From assembly GCF_007997085.1 (NCBI RefSeq), contig NZ_VORR01000016.1:1-64000 (forward strand): DNA of 64,000 nucleotides. The letters run 5' to 3'. The DNA is from Polaribacter sp. IC066 (GTDB lineage Bacteria; Bacteroidota; Bacteroidia; Flavobacteriales; Flavobacteriaceae). A program made the translations under genes and the position numbers. The notes below the pieces were generated by a model that was given only the letters and a program-made list of their open reading frames with translations, was not told where the DNA came from and ran no database searches. This document shows positions 1 through 7,494 of the stretch, one piece after another (position 1 is the first letter of the stretch; the number at the start of each line of letters is the position of its first letter).

Positions 1-2
1 TT

Positions 3-270
3 AGAGAAAAGGTAATCGAATTCTTAGAAAGTCACTCTTGGAAAAATGAGGAATTCAAAAATATCCTAACAGATAATTTTCAAATTATTAAACCTAATTT
101 TTCGGGATCCTATTTGTAATGAGTATATTAACAAATTAAAACAAGTGGCAGAAATCTCAAGCTCTGCAAATGATATGAGAGAAAATGTATTGATTGATTA
201 TTCTAAAACATTGCCACCAACAGAAACTGCTATTGCTTTTATCAAAAATGAAGTAAAAAAGTTATTGTAA
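3..270 (+). pseudogene. 3' end of an unidentified gene, apparently frameshifted
   Basis: The gene runs in from the left edge. The frame starting at base 3 is open for 38 codons and stops at 117-119. The frame starting at base 70 is open through that stop and ends at 268-270. The two readings can be joined at the T-run around bases 97-102, giving one C-terminal piece of about 88 residues rich in Lys and Glu. No start codon with a plausible leader separates them. I do not recognise the family. A strong hairpin follows the second stop, as expected for the true gene end. A single-base sequencing error in the T-run is an alternative to real decay. Confidence 0.4.
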
Positions 271-300
271 AAAAAAGACTCCTAATAAGGAGTCTTTTCT
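271..300 (+). terminator. Rho-independent terminator, probably bidirectional
   Basis: An 11-bp perfect stem (273-283 with 288-298, AAAAGACTCCT and its complement) closes a 4-nt loop and ends in T-rich sequence. It starts just after the stop at 270. A-runs on the left and T-runs on the right would let it work for the minus-strand lipoprotein gene ending at 365 as well. Confidence 0.8.
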
Positions 301-364
301 TCTTTTTCAATGTGACTTTCCCAATTAAAAATTGAGTAACAACTCAATTTTATACTTTATAAAC

Positions 365-1453
365 TTAATTAAAATATATTTTAGAAGCGCCTAAACCTAC
401 TGGTGAAGTATAAATTTCTTGCTTTGAAGACAAATCTGTAACAATTAATTTACTTAAAGAAGTAAAATTATAGCTTACTGTGTATAAGTTATTATCTTTT
501 ACTGCCATACCATAAATACTTCCTGTAGAAATACCATCCGTTGCAAGCATAGTGTCAGATTCATTGATCGAAAAAACAGTTTTTTCTGATCCCATATAAT
601 AATAAACGTTTCCATTATTATAAGAAAGCTGGGTGGCTCTCTCATTATCATTAAAAGTAATTTCTTTAGTTACCGTATTATCATTTACATTGATAAATGA
701 AATTGAAGAAGTAGTACTTGTTAAGACAGCATAATCTGGAGCACCTCCATAGGATAAAGGTCTTCCTTCAGAAAGTACAATTAAGTTTCCTGCAACATCA
801 AATAACAACTCATCTGGATTGTCTTTTACTATAATTTTTGCTACTGCATTATTTGCTGATACATCTACTACAGAAATAATGTTATTAGAAGTAAAAGCAC
901 CTTTATGAGAAACATATAACTTGCTATTTTTAGCAACAATTCGTTCTACTCCGTTATCTAAAGAAATCTTTGTACTTTCTATTGTGTTGGTTGATACATC
1001 AATCACAGCCAAATAATCATCTGTTGTATCTGAACCACTTCCCCAATTTGTTACATATCCTTTGCCATTCGCAAATGCCATATACCTAGGGTTGCTTAAT
1101 CCAGTTCTAATCTCCGTTACCTTCTTAAAAGTAAATCTATCTACCACTACAATTGTGTTTACATCGTTTAAAACAACATACGCTTCTGTATCTGTAAAAG
1201 CGATAGATTGCACTAAACCACCCAATTGTGCATTGTTAACACCTGTATACATAAAATTTGTTGCCAGCCTGTTTAAATCATTATTTACATAAGAAATAGA
1301 GCCATCTTTATTACCAAAAGCACCTTCTGCGCTTACAATAAGACCGTTATCGTATCTACCAGATACTTCAGGTATTTCTGCTGTTTCATCATTACATGCA
1401 GTAAAAACTAAACTCAATAAGAATAGTTTAAAAATTGATTTTGTAATCTTCAT
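365..1453 (-). CDS. BtuG-like surface beta-propeller lipoprotein
   Basis: 362-aa protein with a lipoprotein signal peptide: hydrophobic stretch and lipobox FTAC with the lipid Cys at residue 20. Acidic residues right after the Cys (CNDETAE) fit the surface-export signals known in Bacteroidetes. The rest shows repeating beta-propeller blades (phrases such as YVTNWGSGS, LYVSHKG, LYTVSYN), as in YncE/DUF5074 proteins. It starts 5 nt after the stop of the TonB receptor gene. In Bacteroides the surface lipoprotein BtuG is a propeller that binds B12 very tightly and sits on BtuB. The same gene pairing behind a cobalamin riboswitch makes a BtuG role likely here. The fold and the pairing are seen or known; B12 binding is inferred. 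Confidence 0.75.
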   Translation of the reverse strand: MKITKSIFKLFLLSLVFTACNDETAEIPEVSGRYDNGLIVSAEGAFGNKDGSISYVNNDLNRLATNFMYTGVNNAQLGGLVQSIAFTDTEAYVVLNDVNTIVVVDRFTFKKVTEIRTGLSNPRYMAFANGKGYVTNWGSGSDTTDDYLAVIDVSTNTIESTKISLDNGVERIVAKNSKLYVSHKGAFTSNNIISVVDVSANNAVAKIIVKDNPDELLFDVAGNLIVLSEGRPLSYGGAPDYAVLTSTTSSISFINVNDNTVTKEITFNDNERATQLSYNNGNVYYYMGSEKTVFSINESDTMLATDGISTGSIYGMAVKDNNLYTVSYNFTSLSKLIVTDLSSKQEIYTSPVGLGASKIYFN

Positions 1454-1458
1454 TCGTT

Positions 1459-3360
1459 TTAAAATTTATAGTTTATGTTCATATTAAAATTGCTACCTGG
1501 CATAGGTCGTAAATTCGAAAAATAATACACTTCGTTAAAAATGTTATTTACTTTTATGCCGATTAGTAGTTTTTTGTGATTGTGCTGATAGACTTCAAAA
1601 TCTGCACCTATATTGGTTACGCTTAAAGCGTTTAATGAATAAAAGTCAATATTAATTTCGTTTGTGTATACTTTACTTTGATATAAGTTTTGCACAAAAA
1701 AAGTTGCTTTCTTATAGGTATAATCTAAATTAAAGTTCATCAGCTGTTTAGGCGCAAAAGGTAAAAAGGTATCCGTTTCTTTGTTTTTTGCGAGTGTAAA
1801 TGTGTAGTTCATTGTAAAATTAAAAAAATGCGCCCCAATTTCTTTTGATAAATTCATGAAAGTTTCAATTCCTTGATGCACAACATCACCAACATTTCTA
1901 GGTCTCCATAAATTTGATGCTGCAGTTGGTAACCATAAAATTTTATCGTTCAAATGAATATAAAAAAGAGAGGTTGTTATTTCTATATTTTTTTTCTTGT
2001 AGCTTGCTCCTATTTCCCCTTGAATAGAACTTTCTGGTTTTAAGTCTAAATTACCCACTATTGGCCAGTACAATTCATTAAAAGTAGGCACCCTATAATT
2101 GGTAGATATATTTGTTTTTAAAATAAGATTATCTGTAATTTCTTGCTCCGCAGCTGCAGATACTACTAAAGGTACTTTAAAATCTGAATTTAATTCTTTT
2201 CTAACACTCGTTGCAATTGTTAATCTCTCTGATGGCTTGTAGGTAACTTTTGCTAAAGCAGCAAAAAAGGTTCTTTCTCTGGCTATAATTTCATTGGTTG
2301 TTCCGTTATTACTGTCATAAATAAAGGATGAAGAAATTTTTAAGTAATTAGAAAAACGATATTTTAAATTATAATTTATGTTATAATTTTTAGATTTTCC
2401 GAATGTAAATTCTTCTGCATTTTTATCATCATAATACCGATACTCTTGCATTAAATAAGCTACATTTAATGTTTGTGTAAAATTGGAGAAAGAATATTTC
2501 CATTTTAATAAGTTTCTTTGATTAAAATCTTCATTTCTTTCGCTACCAGCCGCAGGGTTTGGTAATCCGTCAGAGAACAAACGATCTCCGTAATATCCTG
2601 TTGAATAAAAATAAAGCTTGTTTTTGTGAGAAAATTGGTACCCTAGGCTAAAGTTTAATCCGTAATTTTTATAAACACCATTATCGTTTTTTAATAAACT
2701 ACCATCATTATTCTTATATCTCTGGTCTATAAACGTGTAATCATTATCAGAATAATTTACAGTAGAAGCAAATTTTAGAGCCCATTTACCTGTACCAATA
2801 TTCGTTTTAAAAAAATTAGAGGTTGTATTAAAACTTCCATAAGATGAAAAAAGATGAAAATCTTTGTGTTCATTAAAAGTCAGATTATCTTTTAATTCTA
2901 CAGTTCCGCCAATTGCTCCAGAACCAGATTCAACACTATCACCCCCACTGTTTACAATGATTTCATCAGAAATACTTGCAGACAAAGAATTAAAGTCCGT
3001 TTGCCCGCTACCGATAGCGTTTATAGAAATTCCGTTCCATAGAACAGCAGTATTAGATGCAGATGTTCCTCTAAAACGTGCAGTGCTTATGCCGCCGTTT
3101 CCATAATCTCTTAAAGCAATGGGACTGTTATATCTTAATAAATCTGTAAGGTTTGTAGGATTTTTAATAATTTGACTAGTGCCAATTTTTACCTGTTTTT
3201 TTCCAATAAAATTATGTTGTTGCTTTTTAGCACCAATAATGACTACTTCTTTTAATTGATTTGAAAGCGAATCTTTTTGAATCATTTTCTTCTGCGCAAA
3301 AACATTGTTTGCACAGAAAATAATAGACAAAATAAAGATGATAATATACCTCATAATCAT
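1459..3360 (-). CDS. btuB: TonB-dependent outer-membrane cobalamin receptor
   Basis: 633-aa TonB-dependent receptor. A signal peptide (MIMRYIIIF..., cleavage near NVFA) is followed by a plug domain at about residues 35-165 (ELKDN near its end, with the FRGTSASNTAVLWNG region typical of plugs) and a 22-strand-type barrel ending in MNINYKF with the terminal Phe of outer-membrane barrels. It would import corrinoids across the outer membrane using TonB energy. A cobalamin riboswitch lies directly upstream and a BtuG-like lipoprotein gene follows after 5 nt, so B12 is the likely substrate. The start could be Met1 (3360) or Met3 (3354). There is no N-terminal CarboxypepD-like extension of the SusC type, which supports a small-ligand receptor. 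Confidence 0.88.
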   Translation of the reverse strand: MIMRYIIIFILSIIFCANNVFAQKKMIQKDSLSNQLKEVVIIGAKKQQHNFIGKKQVKIGTSQIIKNPTNLTDLLRYNSPIALRDYGNGGISTARFRGTSASNTAVLWNGISINAIGSGQTDFNSLSASISDEIIVNSGGDSVESGSGAIGGTVELKDNLTFNEHKDFHLFSSYGSFNTTSNFFKTNIGTGKWALKFASTVNYSDNDYTFIDQRYKNNDGSLLKNDNGVYKNYGLNFSLGYQFSHKNKLYFYSTGYYGDRLFSDGLPNPAAGSERNEDFNQRNLLKWKYSFSNFTQTLNVAYLMQEYRYYDDKNAEEFTFGKSKNYNINYNLKYRFSNYLKISSSFIYDSNNGTTNEIIARERTFFAALAKVTYKPSERLTIATSVRKELNSDFKVPLVVSAAAEQEITDNLILKTNISTNYRVPTFNELYWPIVGNLDLKPESSIQGEIGASYKKKNIEITTSLFYIHLNDKILWLPTAASNLWRPRNVGDVVHQGIETFMNLSKEIGAHFFNFTMNYTFTLAKNKETDTFLPFAPKQLMNFNLDYTYKKATFFVQNLYQSKVYTNEINIDFYSLNALSVTNIGADFEVYQHNHKKLLIGIKVNNIFNEVYYFSNLRPMPGSNFNMNINYKF

Positions 3361-3362
3361 AT

Positions 3363-3383
3363 AAACTTTTTTCCCGAAAGTTT
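3363..3383 (-). promoter_or_regulatory. Hairpin covering the btuB start region (possible riboswitch expression platform)
   Basis: On the minus strand a 7-bp stem (AAACTTT pairing with AAAGTTT) with a 7-nt loop lies 2 nt before the btuB start codon. It has no U-run, so it does not look like a terminator. Its place between the aptamer and the start codon suggests control of translation initiation. This is inferred from position only. Confidence 0.4.
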
Positions 3384-3394
3384 TATTAGATTTA

Positions 3395-3605
3395 TAATTG
3401 AGGCAGGTCTCCTGGCTTGTTTTCTGTTATTAGACCTTCCCATTCTTACTAAACTTACTGTAGTAATTGAACAGTGGTAAAAGAATTAATAACAGCTCTT
3501 AAAAGAGGTTTCGAAAACATATCGAAACAAACTTACAGTTGCGGGAACAGCTTTGGTTTTTAACCAAATTCCCTTTTAATCTGTTCTAAAATAAAACAGA
3601 ACCTT
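3395..3605 (-). promoter_or_regulatory. Cobalamin (AdoCbl) riboswitch
   Basis: Read on the minus strand the region carries the conserved aptamer pieces in the right order: AAAGGGAAT near 3570, then CCCGCAACTGTAAG (about 3530-3545), ACCACTGTTC (about 3470-3480), GGGAAGGTC (about 3431-3440), and the 3' B12-box AGCCAGGAGACCTGCC (about 3402-3417). It lies between the stop of the BtuF-like gene (3633) and the btuB start (3360), so it should act on btuB and the BtuG-like gene. Ligand binding normally lowers expression of such transporters. There is no second copy in front of the cob operon. Confidence 0.95.
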
Positions 3606-3632
3606 AATTATCGGCAAATGTAATTTTAAAAA

Positions 3633-4568
3633 TTACTTTACGACTACTAATTCATTATAATTTGTGAATTTCTTATTTAAATCTTCAGAAACTTCAAAAT
3701 AATCAGGATGAATCATTTTAGCCAAACATTCTATTCCGTTTACCAAAGTATCTGCAGAAGACTGTGTAAACATGTCAAAATCGGCAAGATACACTTGGCC
3801 GTTTTGAACTGCTTTTAAAGCGCTCCATTCTGGTTTTTCTTCTAGAAACTTCATATCTTCTAAAGTTCTAGAGATTTCATAACCACAGGGTGCAATAATC
3901 AATATTTCTGGATTGTATTTAACAATTTTATCCCAAGGAATTACAATACTATTGCCAGAAGGATGCGATAATAAATCAATACCACCCGCATATCCTATTT
4001 GATGAGGAATCCAATGACCACAGTTAAATAACGGATCAATCCACTCTAACATCAACACACTTTTAGGCTGAATTCTTTTGGCTCTCTGAATATCTATTAT
4101 TGAATAAATTCGTGCTTTTAGGCTTTCTACGTAAGCAATCCCTACTTCTTTTTTTCCGAGTGCATCGGCTATCGTAATTGCATTCTCAAAAACATCTTCT
4201 AAAGAACTGGGTGTAATAGAAATTAACTTGGGTACTTTTGGCAATTTATACGCCGAAGTTGCTACACAAGCTGTATCAATTTGGCAAACATCACAAACAT
4301 CTTGTGTAAAAATAACATCCGGAGCAATACTTTCTAAAACTGGCTCATCAATATAATAGAGAGTACCACCTTCTGCTTTTGTTTTAGAAAAAATAGTATT
4401 GATCTCTTCGCTTGTTAAAACTTGTCCTTCTAGTTTATAACGAACGGCAACCTGTTTTTCTGCCAAAGCAATTTTTGGGCATTCAAAAGTAATTCCGTGT
4501 AAATATTCTTGTAAACCCATATCATAAATCATTTGGGTTACTGCAGGCATAAAAGAAGAAACAATCAT
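3633..4568 (-). CDS. Cobalamin-binding (BtuF/PeriBP III) family protein without signal peptide
   Basis: 311-aa protein of the helical-backbone metal/cobalamin-binding family (COG0614). The N-terminus begins at once with the family's first beta-strand (IVSSFMPAVTQMIYDMGL, matching IVSL.PS.TE..Y.LG) followed by GITFECP. There is therefore no signal peptide, and the stretch upstream to cobU leaves no room for one. A Cys-rich segment CDVCQIDTAC lies near residues 91-100. It is the first minus-strand gene of the locus, 94 bp from the divergent cobU. A cytoplasmic corrinoid-binding role is inferred. It could instead be exported in a non-classical way or have lost its leader. Confidence 0.8.
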   Translation of the reverse strand: MIVSSFMPAVTQMIYDMGLQEYLHGITFECPKIALAEKQVAVRYKLEGQVLTSEEINTIFSKTKAEGGTLYYIDEPVLESIAPDVIFTQDVCDVCQIDTACVATSAYKLPKVPKLISITPSSLEDVFENAITIADALGKKEVGIAYVESLKARIYSIIDIQRAKRIQPKSVLMLEWIDPLFNCGHWIPHQIGYAGGIDLLSHPSGNSIVIPWDKIVKYNPEILIIAPCGYEISRTLEDMKFLEEKPEWSALKAVQNGQVYLADFDMFTQSSADTLVNGIECLAKMIHPDYFEVSEDLNKKFTNYNELVVVK

Positions 4569-4663
4569 TTTAATTTATTTTGAATTGCAAATTTACATCC
4601 TTTTAAGATATTCTTTCCTTTTTAAAAAAATGTTTCTAATCTTTGTTCCTTATTTAAAAAGTT

Positions 4664-5167
4664 ATGATTCATTATATTTCTGGAGGAGAAAGATCTGGTA
4701 AAAGTAGTTATGCGCAGAAAATAGCAGAAGCTATTTCTGAAAACCCTATTTATTTAGCAACTTCTAGAATTTGGGATGCTGATTTTCAGAAAAGAGTTGA
4801 CAGACATATTTCTGATAGAGATGAGCGTTGGACGACGATTGAAGAGGAAAAAAATATCAGTGGTGTTATTTCTGATAAATCTACGGTAGTGATTGATTGC
4901 GTAACATTATGGATTACAAATTTCTTTGTAGATACAAAATATGACACAAAAATAGCTTTAGAATTAGCCAAAAAAGAGATAGAAAAGCTAATAAAGATTG
5001 ACGCAAATATAATCATTATTTCAAACGAAATAGGAATGGGATTGCACGCAACAACAGAATCTGGAAGAAAGTTCACAGAACTACAAGGTTGGATCAATCA
5101 ATTTATTGCAAAAAAAGCAGATAAAGCCACGTTTATGGTTTCTGGATTACCTCTAAAATTAAAATAA
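4664..5167 (+). CDS. cobU: Adenosylcobinamide kinase / adenosylcobinamide-phosphate guanylyltransferase
   Basis: 167 aa, normal for the family. P-loop GERSGKS at residues 8-14; RVDRHISDRDERW at about 44-56 includes the His that carries GMP in known CobU enzymes; VIDCVTLWITN (about 74-84) and SNEIGMGLH (about 119-127) are further family motifs. The enzyme phosphorylates adenosylcobinamide and then adds GMP to give AdoCbi-GDP, in the cytoplasm. It opens a tight plus-strand operon: cobT starts 4 nt after its stop. A box resembling a Bacteroidetes -7 element (TAATCTTTG, 4637-4645) lies just upstream. No riboswitch precedes it. Confidence 0.95.
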   Translation: MIHYISGGERSGKSSYAQKIAEAISENPIYLATSRIWDADFQKRVDRHISDRDERWTTIEEEKNISGVISDKSTVVIDCVTLWITNFFVDTKYDTKIALELAKKEIEKLIKIDANIIIISNEIGMGLHATTESGRKFTELQGWINQFIAKKADKATFMVSGLPLKLK

Positions 5168-5171
5168 ATAT

Positions 5172-6209
5172 ATGATTTCGAAAATCACTCCGTTAAATAA
5201 AAAATTAGAAGCAGCCCTTCAAAAAAAAATAGATTTTAAAACAAAACCTTTGGGTTCTTTAGGAATGCTAGAAACTATTGCAATACAAATTGGAAGGATT
5301 CAAAATACGTTATCACCAAAAATTATAGCACCAACAATTGTTGTTTTTGCAGGCGATCATGGTATTGTAAATTCTAAAGCTGTTAGTCCGTATCCGCAAA
5401 AAGTTACACAGCAAATGGTATTTAATTTTTTAAATGGCGGCGCTGCAATTAATGTTTTTTGTAAACAAAACAACATCAATTTAAAAATTGTAGATGCTGG
5501 CGTAAATGGCGATTTTGAAAAAAAAGAAAAATTAATTCAGGCTAAAATAGCAAAAGGAACAAAAGATTTTTATGTAAAAAAAGCAATGACACTTTTAGAG
5601 TGTACTTCTGCTCTAGAGAAAGGAAAAGAAATTGTGAAAACCCTGTTTGATAAAAAATGTAATACCATTGGTTTTGGCGAAATGGGGATTGGAAATACTT
5701 CTTCCGCAGCACTTTTAATGAGTTATTTTACCAATATTACGATTGAAGATTGTGTAGGGAAAGGAACTGGTTTAGATAATAAGGGACTAGAACAAAAAAA
5801 GTTAATTTTAAAAGAAGTGTATGAAAAACATATCATATCTATAAATTCTCCAAAAGATGCTTTAACTGCTTTTGGTGGTTTCGAAATTGTGATGATTACA
5901 GGTGCTATTTTAGAGGCTGCTGCTTTAAAAATGACGATTTTAATAGATGGTTTTATTGTAACTGCGGCATTGTTGGCTGCGAATGCTATGGATAAAAATG
6001 TATTAGATTATTGTATTTTTACACATACTTCTGGAGAACAAGGGCATCAAAAAATAATAAATTTTTTAAACGTACAACCCGTTTTAAATTTAGGTTTACG
6101 TTTAGGTGAAGGAACTGGTGCAGCAGTTGCATTACCTATTATACAATCTGCAACTCAATTTTTAAATGAAATGGCTACTTTTGAAAGTGCTAATGTAAGC
6201 GAGGCTTAA
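5172..6209 (+). CDS. cobT: Nicotinate-nucleotide--dimethylbenzimidazole phosphoribosyltransferase
   Basis: 345 aa, full length. It joins the lower base (dimethylbenzimidazole) to ribose phosphate from nicotinate mononucleotide, making alpha-ribazole phosphate for the B12 nucleotide loop. Visible family motifs are KPLGSLGMLE (about 24-33), VVFAGDHGI (about 56-64), GEMGIGNTSSAA (about 169-180) and LRLGEGTGAA near residue 313, where the Glu matches the catalytic base of known CobT. It is separated by 4 nt from cobU and by 4 nt from cobS. Confidence 0.95.
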   Translation: MISKITPLNKKLEAALQKKIDFKTKPLGSLGMLETIAIQIGRIQNTLSPKIIAPTIVVFAGDHGIVNSKAVSPYPQKVTQQMVFNFLNGGAAINVFCKQNNINLKIVDAGVNGDFEKKEKLIQAKIAKGTKDFYVKKAMTLLECTSALEKGKEIVKTLFDKKCNTIGFGEMGIGNTSSAALLMSYFTNITIEDCVGKGTGLDNKGLEQKKLILKEVYEKHIISINSPKDALTAFGGFEIVMITGAILEAAALKMTILIDGFIVTAALLAANAMDKNVLDYCIFTHTSGEQGHQKIINFLNVQPVLNLGLRLGEGTGAAVALPIIQSATQFLNEMATFESANVSEA

Positions 6210-6213
6210 CTCT

Positions 6214-6981
6214 ATGAAAAAAGAAATTCATTATTTTTTAACAGCACTGTTATTCTTTACAAGAATACCATGCCCAAAATGGATAAATCATTCCGCTGAA
6301 ATTTTAAATAAAAGCAATCGATATTTTTCTTTAATAGGTATTTTAGTAGGGGCTATTTCTGCGCTTGTTTACTATCTATCTGCGTTTATTTTTACGCTAG
6401 AAATTTCTATTATTTTAAGTATGATTGCTTCTGTTTTAACAACTGGTGCTTTTCATGAAGATGGTTTAGCAGATAGTTGTGATGGTTTTGGTGGCGGTTG
6501 GACTAAAGAAAAAATTCTATTTATCATGAAGGATTCTCGATTGGGAACTTTTGGTGTTATAGGATTATTTTCAATTCTTATTTTAAAATTTTCAGCTTTA
6601 CAAACCCTCGCAATTTCAGATATAAATTTTCCGTTACTTCTAATTTCTGGTCACGCTATTAGTCGTTTTATTGCCACGATTCTGCTCTATACGCAACCTT
6701 ATGTTAGAGACCTAGAGAGTTCTAAAATAAAACCAACAACAACTCAAATGAGTACAAAATCTTTGATCATTTCATTCATTTTTGGAGTTTTACCTCTTTT
6801 CTTTTTCCAAAATTATTGGGTATTTCTTTCTCTCATTCCTTTATTATTTACCTATTGGTATTTGGCTCGTTTTTTCAAAAAATGGATTGGCGGTCAAACA
6901 GGCGATTGTGCCGGCGCTTTGCAACAAGTTGCAGAAGTTATTTTTTATCTCTCTTTACTTATTTTATGGAAATTACATTAA
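6214..6981 (+). CDS. cobS: Adenosylcobinamide-GDP ribazoletransferase (cobalamin synthase)
   Basis: 255-aa polytopic membrane protein. The signature HEDGLADSCDGFGGG lies at residues 81-95 and provides the acidic metal ligands; RLGTFG follows near 109-114, and GGQTGDCAGA lies near the C-terminus. It joins AdoCbi-GDP (from CobU) to alpha-ribazole or its phosphate (from CobT) at the inner membrane. Its 3' end overlaps the start of cobC by 16 nt, showing translational coupling. Confidence 0.95.
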   Translation: MKKEIHYFLTALLFFTRIPCPKWINHSAEILNKSNRYFSLIGILVGAISALVYYLSAFIFTLEISIILSMIASVLTTGAFHEDGLADSCDGFGGGWTKEKILFIMKDSRLGTFGVIGLFSILILKFSALQTLAISDINFPLLLISGHAISRFIATILLYTQPYVRDLESSKIKPTTTQMSTKSLIISFIFGVLPLFFFQNYWVFLSLIPLLFTYWYLARFFKKWIGGQTGDCAGALQQVAEVIFYLSLLILWKLH

Positions 6982-7493
6982 TTAGACACACCACACCCAA
7001 AATAGCAAAAGGAATTTGCTACGGGCAATCTGATATTGATATTATTGACACTTTTTTAGAAGAAATTAAACCTATTTTAAAAGAGGTTCCTATAAATAAT
7101 TTAGAAACTACGTATTATAGTAGTCCGCTTTTGAGATGCAAAAAACTAGCAGAAAAACTTTCTGACACGGTTATTTATGATAATCGATTAAAAGAGTTAG
7201 ATTTTGGTGATTGGGAATTAAAAAACTGGGATGCTATCAACAAAGTAGAATTAGATATTTGGATGACTGATTTTGTAAATGTTTCTGCCACAAATGGCGA
7301 ATCTTATATAGGTTTACATGCAAGAACAACAGACTTTTTATCAGAAATAGTGGTACAAAACCATCAAAAAATAGTTATTGTAGCGCATGCAGGAGTTATT
7401 AGAAGTTTGAACGCTTTTATCAAAAAAATTCCGTTAGAAAAATCCTTTGATTTAAAACTACAATACGGTGAGATTTTAAAACTAAATTATTAA
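6966..7493 (+). CDS. cobC: Alpha-ribazole phosphatase (histidine phosphatase family)
   Basis: 175 aa. I chose the ATG at 6966 because the histidine-phosphatase core begins there: MEITLIRHTTP with catalytic RH at residues 7-8. The frame is open further upstream inside cobS, but that extension is out-of-frame cobS sequence. Other motifs: YSSPLLRCKKLA, LKELDFGDWE, and the second His in VAHAGVIRS. It removes the phosphate from alpha-ribazole phosphate or cobalamin phosphate. The start overlaps the cobS end by 16 nt and the next gene starts 1 nt after its stop. Assignment to CobC rather than a general phosphoglycerate-mutase-like enzyme rests on the operon. Confidence 0.88.
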   Translation: MEITLIRHTTPKIAKGICYGQSDIDIIDTFLEEIKPILKEVPINNLETTYYSSPLLRCKKLAEKLSDTVIYDNRLKELDFGDWELKNWDAINKVELDIWMTDFVNVSATNGESYIGLHARTTDFLSEIVVQNHQKIVIVAHAGVIRSLNAFIKKIPLEKSFDLKLQYGEILKLNY

Positions 7494-7494
7494 A

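Noticed and set aside
3277-3480. Plus-strand open frame over the btuB start and riboswitch
   Set aside because: It is antisense to the btuB signal peptide and the aptamer, and the protein has no coherent features.
6816-6965. Longer N-terminus for the CobC protein
   Set aside because: The extra 50 residues are out-of-frame cobS sequence; the histidine-phosphatase core begins at the ATG at 6966.
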